A stretch of 64,000 bases of DNA from Tragulus kanchil (GCA_022376925.1 JAIOJX010000004.1:176729501-176793500), one strand, 5' to 3'. Shown: positions 33,167 to 45,781, counted from the first letter of the stretch. A program made the numbers and translations. Notes: generated by a model from the sequence alone, not told the origin.

Positions 33167-33515
33167 CTTTTTTTTTTTTTAATTTACTTATTTATTTTTG
33201 GCTAGTCTGGGTTTTCACTGCTGCTATAGGCTCTTCTCTAGTTGTAGGGAGTGGGGGCTACTCTCTAGTTGAGGTGAGCAGGCTTCTTGCTGCGGTGACT
33301 TGTGGAACTCGGGCTCTCGGGCACATGGGCTTCAATAGTTGCGGCCCGTGAACTCAACAGCTACAGCCCCGAGGCTCTAGAGCACAGGTTCAATAGTTGT
33401 GGCTCATGGGCTTAGTTGCTCCACAGCATGTGGGATCTTCTAGGATCAGGGATTGAACCTGTGTCTCCTGCATTGGCAGGCGAATTCTTCACCATTGAGC
33501 TACCGGGGAAGCCCT
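33167..33515 (-). mobile_element. CHR-type SINE, long form
   Basis: T run, tttatttttggctagtctgg, ends gagctaccggggaagccc. Adjacent to the previous SINE. Confidence 0.85.
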
Positions 33516-33714
33516 GGATTTATTATTAGTAGTATTTATTTTTAATTGAAGGATAATTGCTTTATAATACTGTGTTGGTTTCTACCATATATCAGCATCA
33601 ATCAGTCATAGGTATACAAGTGTCTCCTCTTGCTTGAACCTTCCTCCCACCTCCCACCCACATAATAGCTTTTTAAAGGCTTGCACAAACAAGCTGATGA
33701 CGTAGGGACTGCCA

Positions 33715-33830
33715 TCATTCCCATTTTGTGGAGGAGCAAACAGAGGCACAGAGAAGTTAACTGAGTTACCCAAGGCCACACAGATGGAACTAGGTAGAGC
33801 TGGGATTCAAACCCTAGCAACCGGGCCTCA
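33715..33830 (-). mobile_element. MIR fragment, reverse
   Basis: cacagagaagttaactgagt, acccaaggccacacagatgg and gctgggattcaaacc match the MIR core in reverse. Mostly repeated at 34859-34950. Confidence 0.7.
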
Positions 33831-35978
33831 GCGCCCACACACATCACCACTGCCCTTACTGTTGCCCATGAAGCAATCAGATCCAGCCCTGGGAACCTCA
33901 GTCTGTCATCACGCTGAAGTCTCCCCAACCCTCAAAATAATTCCCTCCTCAGATCCTGAATCCCCTCTGGCGAGCACAATCCTGATTTCCTTTCTCGGTC
34001 ACATTTTGTGAAAGAGTTGTCTATCTTGTCTCCGTGTCTACACTTCCCACTCAACTCCCCACCTCACGGCATGCCCACGTCCACACCACTGCAGGTGCTT
34101 GCCAAGGGTCCTCCCCATCCCATGGACCTCCTACCTGCTGAGTCCAGAAGGGGACAGTTTTTAATTGGCCTTTTCTAGGCCTCTTGGCTGCACTTGCTGG
34201 TCCTCCTCCGCTGCCCAGGTCTTCCGCCTAAGGGACAATGCTCCTGCTCTCCTCACTCCACACACTCCCCCCAGATGAGCGCTTGCATTTCATGATCTCA
34301 TGACTCATGATGATGACTCACAGATCTAGTCCTCCCACCAGGCTCACCCTCTCCTCAATATTTCAGATTCACATCTTTTACTTTCTGGGAAATGTTATCC
34401 AGATGCCCAATACCCAAGGCTGTTGATGGCTTCTCTGACTTCCCTAACCCTGAACCCTCAACCTAGAATGCCCCTCCCCCGCCCCACCCACAGCCCCAGC
34501 CAACTCCTACTCATTCCTTAAGACCCAGCATGGATGCCTCTGTGTCCAGAAAGTCCTCCCTGGTGCCCATTCCAGTAGGACTGAGTATTCCTCCAACTCC
34601 ACACATTTCAAACTTAACTCAGTAGCTTCTCCCCTAATCCTGCTCCTCCTCCATTATTCTCCAACTCTAGTCATGGATGCAACCATCATCCTGCTCTTAG
34701 TCAATATCCAGTTCCTTCCAGCTTTCTCTATGAAAAGCTAAAGCTTCTCTCATCATCTCCACAAGCAGACTGCCATCACCTCTGGTCATGGCGCCAACCT
34801 CACTCCCTTGCTCAAAACCCTTCCAGGTGCATGCACACACATACATGAGTGTAGGTTCAAACAGAGGCACAGAGAAGTTAACTGAGTTACCCAAGGTCAC
34901 ACAGATGGAACTAGGTAGAGCTGGGATTCAAACCCTAGCAACCGGGCCTCAGCGCCCACACACATCACCACTGCCCTTACTGTTGCCCATGAAGCAATCA
35001 GATCCAGCCCTGGGAACCTCAGTCTGTCATCACGCTGAAGTCTCCCCAACCCTCAAAATAATTCCCTCCTCAGATCCTGAATCCCCTCTGGCGAGCACAA
35101 TCCTGATTTCCTTTCTCGGTCACATTTTGTGAAAGAGTTGTCTATCTTGTCTCCGTGTCTACACTTCCCACTCAACTCCCCACCTCACGGCATGCCCACG
35201 TCCACACCACTGCAGGTGCTTGCCAAGGGTCCTCCCCATCCCATGGACCTCCTACCTGCTGAGTCCAGAAGGGGACAGTTTTTAATTGGCCTTTTCTAGG
35301 CCTCTTGGCTGCACTTGCTGGTCCTCCTCCGCTGCCCAGGTCTTCCGCCTAAGGGACAATGCTCCTGCTCTCCTCACTCCACACACTCCCCCCAGATGAG
35401 CGCTTGCATTTCATGATCTCATGACTCATGATGATGACTCACAGATCTAGTCCTCCCACCAGGCTCACCCTCTCCTCAATATTTCAGATTCACATCTTTT
35501 ACTTTCTGGGAAATGTTATCCAGATGCCCAATACCCAAGGCTGTTGATGGCTTCTCTGACTTCCCTAACCCTGAACCCTCAACCTAGAATGCCCCTCCCC
35601 CGCCCCACCCACAGCCCCAGCCAACTCCTACTCATTCCTTAAGACCCAGCATGGATGCCTCTGTGTCCAGAAAGTCCTCCCTGGTGCCCATTCCAGTAGG
35701 ACTGAGTATTCCTCCAACTCCACACATTTCAAACTTAACTCAGTAGCTTCTCCCCTAATCCTGCTCCTCCTCCATTATTCTCCAACTCTAGTCATGGATG
35801 CAACCATCATCCTGCTCTTAGTCAATATCCAGTTCCTTCCAGCTTTCTCTATGAAAAGCTAAAGCTTCTCTCATCATCTCCACAAGCAGACTGCCATCAC
35901 CTCTGGTCATGGCGCCAACCTCACTCCCTTGCTCAAAACCCTTCCAGGTGCATGCACACACATACATGAGTGTAGGTT
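33738..35978. repeat. Tandem duplication 9 (period 1121 bp), seam ~34859
   Basis: 33738-34857 recurs as 34859-35978 with almost no differences. Intron 1, no exon. Confidence 0.95.
33840..34750. other. Intron 1 segment, unassigned (first copy of duplication 9)
   Basis: Pyrimidine-rich unique-looking sequence without SINEs, repeated at 34961-35871. No gene recognised. Confidence 0.6.
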
Positions 35979-35985
35979 CTGAAAA

Positions 35986-36170
35986 GAGTGGGGACTTCCC
36001 TGGTGGTCCAGTGGCCAGGATTTGACACTCCCAATGCAGGGTGCCCAGGTTAGGGAACTAGATCCCATAGGCCACAACTAAGAATCTACATGGGACAACG
36101 CAGCTCCTGAGCACTGAGCTCTATACAACTAAGGCCCAGAGCAGTAAAATTAATTAATTTTTTTTTTAAA
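35986..36170 (+). mobile_element. CHR-type SINE
   Basis: gggacttccctggtggtcca head; missing part of the B-box region (ccaggttagggaactag). Confidence 0.8.
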
Positions 36171-36814
36171 AGGTGAAAAGTAAATAAGCTTTGTGGTCCC
36201 GAAACGTACCAATGCCCTTTTTCTGGTTTTGATCATGTGTATTGGCTGTGCATCACCATCAAGGGAAGCAGGGTGAAGGGAACTCTTTGTTATTTTCGCA
36301 ACTTCTTGTGAATAAAAAGTTAAAAACAAACAAAACCGTCCATGGCACCCATTACCAAAAGGACAAAGGCCAGGCTGTTCACCCGAGGCACACAGCCTGT
36401 GGCCCGGCCTGGAATGTGACATTCCAGCAACTTTGGACCATGGCAGAGCTTCCTGTTCAAGCTGCCTGCTCTTTGCAGAACGACCCTCGCTAATGCCCGG
36501 CGCTTCTTGAACCTCAGCTGAGGTGGTTCCTCTACCAGGAAGGCGGTCCGCCCCAAAGCCCAGCCTAGCACGGCCCCCTGAGCACACGAGCACTGCAGCG
36601 ATCCGCGTCAGCTGAAAGTCTCTGTTCATGTCCCCATTCTCTCCCTCAACAAGGCGCTCCTTGAAGGCAGAAGCTGTAGCTGAGTGATCCGTGAGCAGCA
36701 CAGAGAACCACACTCAAGGAAGTGGAGTCTCATGAGTCCTCGAGTCAAAATGAAGATGCAGCCTTCAGTCTTTCTTTACTGAACACTTTCTCTTACCAGA
36801 TACCGAGTTGTTTG

Positions 36815-36950
36815 TTTCAGTTGCTAAGTCGTATCTGACTCTTTTGCAACCTCATGGACTGTAGCCTGTTAGGCTCCTCTGTCCATGGGAGTGGGCTGCC
36901 ATTTCCTTCTCCAGGGGACCTTCGACCCAGGGACTGAACCTGCATCTCCT
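36815..36950 (-). mobile_element. Bov-tA/Bov-A SINE, cut by the 36966 seam
   Basis: cagttgctaagtcgtatctg to aacctgcatctcctg, then broken at the seam; the whole element is at 37912. Confidence 0.8.
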
Positions 36951-37085
36951 GCTCAAAACCGCTTCCAGGTGCATCATCTCCACAAGCAGACTGCCATCAC
37001 CTCTGGTCATGGCGCCAACCTCACTCCTTGCTCAAAACCCTTCCAGGTGCATGCACACATACATGAGTGTAGGTTCTGAAAAGAG

Positions 37086-37267
37086 TGGGGACTTCCCTGG
37101 TGGTCCAGTGGCCAGGATTTGACACTCCCAATGCAGGGTGCCCAGGTTAGGGAACTAGATCCCATAGGCCACAACTAAGAATCTACATGGGACAACGCAG
37201 CTCCTGAGCACTGAGCTCTATACAACTAAGGCCCAGAGCAGTAAAATTAATTAATTTTTTTTTTAAA
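37086..37267 (+). mobile_element. CHR-type SINE (duplicate)
   Basis: Copy of 35986-36170 in duplication 10. Confidence 0.8.
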
Positions 37268-37911
37268 AGGTGAAAAGTAAATAAGCTTTGTGGTCCCGAA
37301 ACGTACCAATGCCCTTTTTCTGGTTTTGATCATGTGTATTGGCTGTGCATCACCATCAAGGGAAGCAGGGTGAAGGGAACTCTTTGTTATTTTCGCAACT
37401 TCTTGTGAATAAAAAGTTAAAAACAAACAAAACCGTCCATGGCACCCATTACCAAAAGGACAAAGGCCAGGCTGTTCACCTGAGGCACACAGCCTGTGGC
37501 CCGGCCTGGAATGTGACATTCCAGCAACTTTGGACCATGGCAGAGCTTCCTGTTCAAGCTGCCTGCTCTTTGCAGAACGACCCTCGCTAATGCCCGGCGC
37601 TTCTTGAACCTCAGCTGAGGTGGTTCCTCTACCAGGAAGGCGGTCCGCCCCAAAGCCCAGCCTAGCACGGCCCCCTGAGCACACGAGCACTGCAGCGATC
37701 CGCGTCAGCTGAAAGTCTCTGTTCATGTCCCCATTCTCTCCCTCAACAAGGCGCTCCTTGAAGGCAGAAGCTGTAGCTGAGTGATCCGTGAGCAGCACAG
37801 AGAACCACACTCAAGGAAGTGGAGTCTCATGAGTCCTCGAGTCAAAATGAAGATGCAGCCTTCAGTCTTTCTTTACTGAACACTTTCTCTTACCAGATAC
37901 CGAGTTGTTTG

Positions 37912-38134
37912 TTTCAGTTGCTAAGTCGTATCTGACTCTTTTGCAACCTCATGGACTGTAGCCTGTTAGGCTCCTCTGTCCATGGGAGTGGGCTGCCATT
38001 TCCTTCTCCAGGGGACCTTCCCGACCCAGGGACTGAACCTGCATCTCTTGTACTGGTGGGCGGGTTCTTTACCACTGAGCCACCTAGCGGTCACTTCGGC
38101 TGCACGCATGCCACTGAGCCACCTGGGAAGCCCC
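37912..38134 (-). mobile_element. Bov-tA SINE, tRNA end partly repeated
   Basis: Full version of 36815-36950. Its end reads ccactgagccacctagcgg and then again ccactgagccacctgggaag, a short internal repeat of the tRNA-derived head. Confidence 0.75.
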
Positions 38135-38289
38135 AGTGAGCTTTACGCATAATGCTATCTACTAAGATACTATACACGAATAGGGTTAAGATACCATATA
38201 AGAGACTATATACTAATCTACCATATTCTAAGAGCTTTACGTATAATGCTTAATCCTCGTAATACCCCTTAGGAAAGTACCACTCTCAT

Positions 38290-38388
38290 CCTCATTTTAC
38301 AGAGGAGGAAACCAAGGCACAAAGAGGTGAAGCAACCTGCCAGGGTTAGTTACTAAGTCCATGGAGCTGGGTTTTGAACTCTGGCAGT
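38290..38388 (-). mobile_element. MIR fragment, reverse
   Basis: cctcattttacagaggagga and gagctgggttttgaactctg match the MIR core in reverse. Confidence 0.65.
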
Positions 38389-39366
38389 GGGGCTCTGGAG
38401 CCCACACGGTGTCACCTCCTCAGTCAAAACTGCTCCCCATCCCCCTACAGGCTGCCTTCAGCCTAGACCTGCATGCCTCGCTCCCAGCACTCACCTGACC
38501 CCTTGCAGCCTGCAGACAGGCTACACACCACACAGACACGGCCTGACCTCTGTCATCTCCATGCCTGGCTCTCCTCCCGACTCACCAGACCCTTGACGGC
38601 GACACAGAGAGACTGGAAAGGCTTTCATGGCAGGCCCAGACCTCACCCGTCAGCTTCCTGGGCCTGCACATGTCCCTTCCCTGCATCCTCATGCACTGTC
38701 TGTCCCCTGGGGAGCCCTCTACTCCAAGGAAGTAATTTCTGGAGATCACCTGCTGGGTGTCAAGCCACTTCTGTGGCAGGGGTTCTGAACCTGGGTCCCA
38801 AGGAGTGAATTCTGGGGTCTGTGACCTTTTTTCAGGGGTCTGGGGAAACACAACGTCTTTCACTAACTTTCCTGATACTATTTCTCTCAGTTACGAACAC
38901 AGGCAAAACACCCCAGGAGTGCTGGCATAGACATCACACCTTCTCTGTCACATTTCAGCCACAGCAGACCCAATAAAATCTTAGTTCGTAAAAAAAAAAA
39001 AATCTTAGTTCATGCTCACCCCAACTTCGGAATTATGGTAGTTACACAGACTCACTGCTAGTTATTTTTTAGTGCATTGGTTAAAAAAAAAAAAAAAAAA
39101 AACACGCCAAGTTGTAGTTCAAGAGCATTGATTTCCTTGGTAATCCTGTGTATTTTACTTATGCATTTAAAACACAGTATTCTGAGAAGGCATTCATGGG
39201 TTTCCCCAGGCTGCCTGATAGGTCTGCGGTACACAGGTGATTGTGAAGCCCTGCTCTCAGGATCAGGTTATTTACCCCTACAATAGTCCCCAAAGTAGGT
39301 GTTATTATCCCTGCTCTCCACCCAAATCTGAGCCTTGCAAAAATAAAATCTTAAAAAAAAATGAAG

Positions 39367-39615
39367 GGGGCTTCCTTGGTGGTCCAGTGGGTAAGGACAC
39401 CACCTTGCAGTGCAAGGGGCCCCGGTTCAATCCCTGGCCTGGGAAGATCCCACGTGCCGCGGAGTGGTTGGACTGATGTGTCCAACTACTGAGCCAGCGC
39501 TCTGGAGCGCATGTGCTCAGAGCCGGTGCTCTGCAATGAGAGAGGCCACTGCGATGGGAGGCCCACACAGGCCAAAGAACAAAGATGGAAATAAATGAAA
39601 GACCTACAGAAGTGG
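39367..39615 (+). mobile_element. CHR-type SINE
   Basis: ggcttccttggtggtccagt head, ctctggagcgcatgtgctca body. Confidence 0.85.
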
Positions 39616-39657
39616 CCAAAGGGGAAAAAAGAAAAAACTTAACAAAAAAAAAATGAA

Positions 39658-39958
39658 CAGCTTCCCTTGTAGCTCAGTGGTAAAGAATCTGCCTGCCAAT
39701 GCAGGAGACACAGGTTCGATCCCTGATCTGGGAAGATCCCGCATGATGCAGAGAAACTAAGCCCAGAAGCCACAACTATTGAGCCCACATGCTGCAACTA
39801 CTGAAGCTCGTGTGCCCTAGAGCCTGGGCTCTGCAACAAGAGAAGCCACTGCAAATGGCTTCACCGCAACTAGAGAAAAGCCCTTGTGTGCCAATGAACA
39901 CTCAGAACAGCCAAAAATAAATAAATAAATAAAATTATTAAAAAAAAAAAAAAAAAAA
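39658..39958 (+). mobile_element. CHR-type SINE, long form
   Basis: agcttcccttgtagctcagt head, ggttcgatccctga motif, ends acagccaaaaataaataaat plus A run. Confidence 0.85.
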
Positions 39959-39967
39959 ACGAGGCTT

Positions 39968-40090
39968 GGGGACTTCCCTGGTGGTTCAGTGGTTAAGACT
40001 CTGCTTCCAATGCAGGGGGTACAGGTTCAATCCCTGGTTGGGGAACTAAGATCCCATGTGCCACATGGGAGTGGCCAAAGAAACAAAAAA
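39968..40090 (+). mobile_element. CHR-type SINE, short form
   Basis: ggacttccctggtggttcag head, ggttcaatccctggt motif, A tail. Third of three SINEs in a row. Confidence 0.85.
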
Positions 40091-40920
40091 TGAGGCTTGG
40101 TGGGAGCCTTGTGCCCAAGGCCACACTGTTGCCGGTAAGCAGGTTGCAGATACTGGCCAGGTTCAGCCAGGAACCTATGCTCAGGAATGGATATGCAATG
40201 CATACCCACAGGTCTCAGGAACCTGCAGTTTGTTTAAGTGGCCTCCTTGAACAGAAACCAAGGTTCAAGAAATTTCCTGCAGGCCTCCCCCTGCACTGCC
40301 CCTCCTTAAGCCAAAGGAAATGTTGGCTGCAAAGCATAACTCCCCGCCCCCGCAGTGTTCTGGCTCCAAAGGGCTTTCATTCAATACTTTCTTCATCTTG
40401 TCTTTCTCAGCCCCAACAACCTAGGGCCCAGTTGCACAGAAGGGTTCAAACCCACATCTCTCTCTGGGGGCCCAGGCTCTGCTCCTGCTTCTCCATCAAG
40501 ACCCATCTGCTATGCTGTTAAAGTGAGAGAACAATAACTCATTTTTTTTTTTTTAAATAGAAAGGTAACAGAAGCTCACTGTAAAACCCTTGGGAGTTAT
40601 GGGCAAGTATATGTTAATAAAAAGAAAAATGAAAAAAACACCAGAACTCGCCCAGAGTCCCAGAACTTAGAATGACTGCTTATTATTCTTTTTGTTTTTT
40701 TTGCAATTTGAAGTCACTGCCCCTGTTCACGAGAGAAGAAATCCTTGAGATCTATCACCTGCTTCAGGACCTGAAGAGAGGCTGGAGCAGGGCAAAGGGC
40801 CTGAGCTGGCTTCCCATCACAGCCCTGACCCACGCTAGCTTCCAGGGAATCGGTCTGAGCCTCTGCTTTGTCATTTACAAGGTGGACCTAATGATATCCA
40901 CCTTGTAAGACTATTGATAA

Positions 40921-41075
40921 TGCATGCGTGCTCAGTCGTGTCCAGCTCTTTGCAACTAACAGGACTATTGACTGACTATAGGCTCCTCTGTCCATGGGAT
41001 TCTCCAGGCGCGATGGAGTGGGTTGCCATTCCTTCTCCAGGGGATCTTCTCACCCCAGGGTTTGATTTGCACACA
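40921..41075 (-). mobile_element. Bov-A type SINE fragment
   Basis: gctcagtcgtgtccagctct ... gttgccattccttctccagg, lacks the tRNA end. Confidence 0.75.
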
Positions 41076-41220
41076 TACAGAGTCCCCTCCCCCTTCCAGA
41101 GGAGGTCAGAAATCTATGTTTCTGCTGAACTGAGCACTGTCAGAGAATACTTGGCAACTTTCAAAATGATCCTGTAAGTACTTTTCAGTCAACACTAATT
41201 TCTTTGTAGTTTCTGTCTTG

Positions 41221-41429
41221 TTGTTGAGTTGCTAAGTCATACTCAACACTTTCATGATCCCACGGACTGCAGCCTGCCAGGCTCTTCTGTCCATGGGATT
41301 TCCCAGGCAAGAGTCCTGGAGTGGGTTGCCATTTCCTACTCCTGGGGATCTCCCTGAGCCAGGGACTGAAGCCGGGTCTCCTGCATTTGCAGGTGGGTTC
41401 TCTAACCACTGAGACACCAGGGAAGCCCT
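41221..41429 (-). mobile_element. Bov-tA SINE
   Basis: gttgagttgctaagtcatac start, gggttctctaaccactgaga and caccagggaagccc end. Confidence 0.85.
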
Positions 41430-42037
41430 CGTTTCCTGTTCAGGTCACACTTTTTTGGCAAGGGCTGTTCTGGACCACCCTGCTACTATTACTCATTTAC
41501 TCAACAAACAACTTGTGTGCACAGCGGGCTCTGCCAGATGCTGGGGAATGAGGTTAATGATGTCCCTGGCCTTGGCAAGTCTGTGGTCCAGGCATGGAAA
41601 GACAAACAAAAAGGTCAGTGTTAAATGCACAAGAAGAGATAACAGATAACAGTTACAAAGAAACTAAAATAGGAAACGTGGCAGGGAGTGACCAGAGTGG
41701 GGGCAGCTGGGAGCTCAGAGAAGGTCCTTCCTAGGAGGTGGCATTTAAGAGAAAAAACACCAGAACTCGCCCAGAGTCCCAGAACTTAGAATGACTGCTT
41801 ATTATTCTTTTTGTTTTTTTTGCAATTTGAAGTCACTGCCCCTGTTCACGAGAAGAAATCCTTGAGATCTATAACCTGCTTCAGGACCTGAAGAGAGGCT
41901 GGAGCAGGGCAAAGGGCCTGAGCTGGCTTCCCATCACAGCCCTGACCCACGCTAGCTTCCAGGGAATCGGTCTGAGCCTCTGCTTTGTCATTTACAAGGT
42001 GGACCTAATGATATCCACCTTGTAAGACTATTGATAA

Positions 42038-42192
42038 TGCATGCGTGCTCAGTCGTGTCCAGCTCTTTGCAACTAACAGGACTATTGACTGACTATAGGC
42101 TCCTCTGTCCATGGGATTCTCCAGGCGCGATGGAGTGGGTTGCCATTCCTTCTCCAGGGGATCTTCTCACCCCAGGGTTTGATTTGCACACA
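42038..42192 (-). mobile_element. Bov-A type SINE fragment (duplicate)
   Basis: Copy of 40921-41075 in duplication 11. Confidence 0.75.
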
Positions 42193-42337
42193 TACAGAGT
42201 CCCCTCCCCCTTCCAGAGGAGGTCAGAAATCTATGTTTCTGCTGAACTGAGCACTGTCAGAGAATACTTGGCAACTTTCAAAATGATCCTGTAAGTACTT
42301 TTCAGTCAACACTAATTTCTTTGTAGTTTCTGTCTTG

Positions 42338-42546
42338 TTGTTGAGTTGCTAAGTCATACTCAACACTTTCATGATCCCACGGACTGCAGCCTGCCAGGCT
42401 CTTCTGTCCATGGGATTTCCCAGGCAAGAGTCCTGGAGTGGGTTGCCATTTCCTACTCCTGGGGATCTCCCTGAGCCAGGGACTGAAGCCGGGTCTCCTG
42501 CATTTGCAGGTGGGTTCTCTAACCACTGAGACACCAGGGAAGCCCT
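42338..42546 (-). mobile_element. Bov-tA SINE (duplicate)
   Basis: Copy of 41221-41429 in duplication 11. Confidence 0.85.
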
Positions 42547-42876
42547 CGTTTCCTGTTCAGGTCACACTTTTTTGGCAAGGGCTGTTCTGGACCACCCTGC
42601 TACTATTACTCATTTACTCAACAAACAACTTGTGTGCGCAGCGGGCTCTGCCAGATGCTGGGGAATGAGGTTAATGATGTCCCTGGCCTTGGCAAGTCTG
42701 TGGTCCAGGCATGGAAAGACAAACAAAAAGGTCAGTGTTAAATGCACAAGAAGAGATAACAGATAACAGTTACAAAGAAACTAAAATAGGAAACGTGGCA
42801 GGGAGTGACCAGAGTGGGGGCGGCTGGGAGCTCAGAGAAGGTCCTTCCTAGGAGGTGGCATTTAAGAGACAAGGAG

Positions 42877-43206
42877 GGCTTCCCTGGTGGTCCAGTGGAT
42901 AAGGACACCGCCTTGCAGTGCAAGGGACGCCGGTTCGAGCCCTGGCCTGGGAAGATCCCACGTGCCGCGGAGCAGTTGGACCCATGTGTCCAATGACCAA
43001 GCTGGAGCTCTGGGGCGCATGCGCCCAGAGCCGGTGCTCTGCGACGATAGAGGCCACCGCAATGGGAGGCCCACACAGGCCAAAGAACAAAGATGGATGA
43101 AAATAGAAAAATGAAAGACCAATAGAAGTGGCCCGCCTGTCCCCCTCCCTCTCCACCCCACCCCCCAAAAGATAAATAAATAAAATAAATGTTAAAAAAA
43201 AAAAAA
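42877..43206 (+). mobile_element. CHR-type SINE, nearly full length
   Basis: gggcttccctggtggtccag head to an A run; contains a perfect gcgcatgcgc palindrome at 43015-43024. Confidence 0.88.
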
Positions 43207-43499
43207 GAGAGACAAAGAGCCAGTCACGGCGACATGGAAGGTGGGTGAGGGTGCACCTGGCTGCCGGTGCAGCGCAGGCAACAGACCTGAGGTGGGAACA
43301 AGCTTAGCATGTTTGACAAAAAGACAGAAGGCCAGTGAGGCTGTAGGGCTGGAGTGAGAGTGGGCCAAGCAGAAAGCCAGGAGCGGGGCCAGGCAGAGGC
43401 TGGTCAGACAGCTCCACGAAGGCCACGTCGGAGAGTCGGCTCTGTGCTCCGCGTGTGCCCGGGAACCACTGGAAGGTTTTCAACAGGAGTGACAGGGTC

Positions 43500-43650
43500 T
43501 CATTTATTTTTTTAAAATGACATTTATTATTATTTTATTTTATATTTTGATCATGTGGCATGTGGGATCTTAGTTCCCTGAGCAAGGCTCGAACTCGTGG
43601 TCCCTGCAGTGAAAGCGCAAGTCTGAACCACTGGACCACCAGGAAAGTCC
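43500..43650 (-). mobile_element. CHR-type SINE, short form
   Basis: AT-rich left end, tgatcatgtggcatgtggga, ends gaccaccaggaaagtcc. Confidence 0.75.
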
Positions 43651-44388
43651 TGGCAGGGTCTTGTTGTAATCTTGAGAAGACCCGTTGGCTGCTGCGTTGG
43701 AGATGGATCATAAGAGGGGAAGGTGGAAGCTAAGCCAGGAGGCTGCTTCGGTGGTTGAGGCCCCGATCAAGGTGAGCAGTGGAGAAGATTTCAGCAAAAC
43801 TCTGGAGGTTATTAAATATTCATGGCCATCACCACCATGCCCTCACGCTGGGTGGTCTTTCTAGCTTTTAACATTCCTTCATTTAAGTGTCAGAGTAAAC
43901 CTGAGACAGATGGGACTGGATCAGCAAGGTCATTTTACAGAACAGGCGACTGAGGCCAAGACTGAGGAGGGGACGGTGCCCCCCCTCACACAACTAGCGT
44001 GTGCTGCAGCGGGGAACGAAAGCCAGGACTGTGGACTCCTCTGCCTGTAGAGGGACAGGGTATAACATGGAATGCTCTGGAGCTTAGATGAGCCTCTGGA
44101 AAGTCCAGAAGGGTCACAGCCTCAACCTTTGCAGCCCTCAGGAAGGTGCTCAACAGATGCTCGCTGGCTGACCCCAGCTCTCGGTCTCACAGAATCTGAC
44201 ACCCGGTTCCCTCTGAGTCACGGTGGGGGCGGGGCAGGAAAAATTGGGAGGGTGGGTGCCCCCTTGGTTTCTTCTGAAAAACAGGGACTTCTCTTATGAT
44301 GAAGGATTATCATGAGGATGGATGAGAGGCTAGACACCAACGTTAGATAACTAGGGTTTCCAGACAGCTAAGAAAAGAATTCAATGGA

Positions 44389-44635
44389 CTTTCCTTATGG
44401 CCCAGTGGTTAGGAATCCACCTTGTGATGTAGGAGACACAGGTTCGATCCCTGGTAAGGGAACTAAGATCCCACATGCTGCGAGGCAACCAAGACCGTGC
44501 ACTCTGGAGCCTGTGGGCCACAGCTAGAGTCTGTGTGCTGCAGTCAAAGATCCCACGTGACACAGTAAAGATCCCGCACACTGCAACTAAGACCCAACAC
44601 AGCCAAAGAAATAAATAAATATTTTAAAAAGAAAT
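44389..44635 (+). mobile_element. CHR-type SINE
   Basis: gactttccttatggcccagt head, ggttcgatccctggt motif, ends acagccaaagaaataaataa. Confidence 0.8.
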
Positions 44636-45534
44636 GAGCTCCATGGAAACTAAAACAGCTTGACAGCATCCCTCCTGCAGAGCAGCTAAGACCTCGGACT
44701 CGGGTTCCCCCTGCTCCCTGCTCTACCTCAGTTGTATGATCTTAGAACCTCAGTCTCCTCTTCTGCAAAATGGGGCTGCTAACAGTCACTCCTGCCTCAA
44801 ATCCGTGATTAAGCGGATTCCCAGAAGACCCGTTGGCTGCTGCGTTGGAGATGGATCATAAGAGGGAAGGTGGAAGCTAAGCCAGGAGGCTGCTTCGGTG
44901 GTTGAGGCCCGATCAAGGTGAGCAGTGGAGAAGATTTCAGCAAAACTCTGGAGGTTATTAAATATTCATGGCCATCACCACCATGCCCTCACGCTGGGTG
45001 GTCTTTCTAGCTTTTAACATTCCTTCATTTAAGTGTCAGAGTAAACCTGAGACAGATGGGACTGGATCAGCAAGGTCATTTTACAGAACAGGCGACTGAG
45101 GCCAAGACTGAGGAGGGGACGGTGCCCCCCCTCACACAACTAGCGTGTGCTGCAGCGGGGAACGAAAGCCAGGACTGTGGACTCCTCTGCCTGTAGAGGG
45201 ACAGGGTATAACATGGAATGCTCTGGAGCTTAGATGAGCCTCTGGAAAGTCCAGAAGGGTCACAGCCTCAACCTTTGCAGCCCTCAGGAAGGTGCTCAAC
45301 AGATGCTCGCTGGCTGACCCCAGCTCTCGGTCTCACAGAATCTGACACCCGGTTCCCTCTGAGTCACGGTGGGGGCGGGGCAGGAAAAATTGGGAGGGTG
45401 GGTGCCCCCTTGGTTTCTTCTGAAAAACAGGGACTTCTCTTATGATGAAGGATTATCATGAGGATGGATGAGAGGCTAGACACCAACGTTAGATAACTAG
45501 GGTTTCCAGACAGCTAAGAAAAGAATTCAATGGA

Positions 45535-45781
45535 CTTTCCTTATGGCCCAGTGGTTAGGAATCCACCTTGTGATGTAGGAGACACAGGTTCGATCCCTGG
45601 TAAGGGAACTAAGATCCCACATGCTGCGAGGCAACCAAGACCGTGCACTCTGGAGCCTGTGGGCCACAGCTAGAGTCTGTGTGCTGCAGTCAAAGATCCC
45701 ACGTGACACAGTAAAGATCCCGCACACTGCAACTAAGACCCAACACAGCCAAAGAAATAAATAAATATTTTAAAAAGAAAT
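45535..45781 (+). mobile_element. CHR-type SINE (duplicate)
   Basis: Copy of 44389-44635 in duplication 12. Confidence 0.8.

Larger units (their letters stand above)
35869..38045. repeat. Tandem duplication 10 (period ~1097 bp), seam ~36966
   Basis: 35869-36950 recurs as ~36966-38045. The segment ctccacaagcagactgccat is present at about 34758, 35879 and 36978, three copies. The seam breaks a Bov-A SINE. Confidence 0.94.
40634..42868. repeat. Tandem duplication 11 (period ~1117 bp), seam ~41752
   Basis: 40634-41750 recurs as 41755-42868, including two Bov-A type SINEs. Near identical. Confidence 0.95.

Noticed and set aside
36150..36713. 187-codon minus-strand frame repeated at 37247-37810
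   Set aside because: Duplicate arises from tandem duplication 10; no protein family recognised, and it overlaps a SINE tail.
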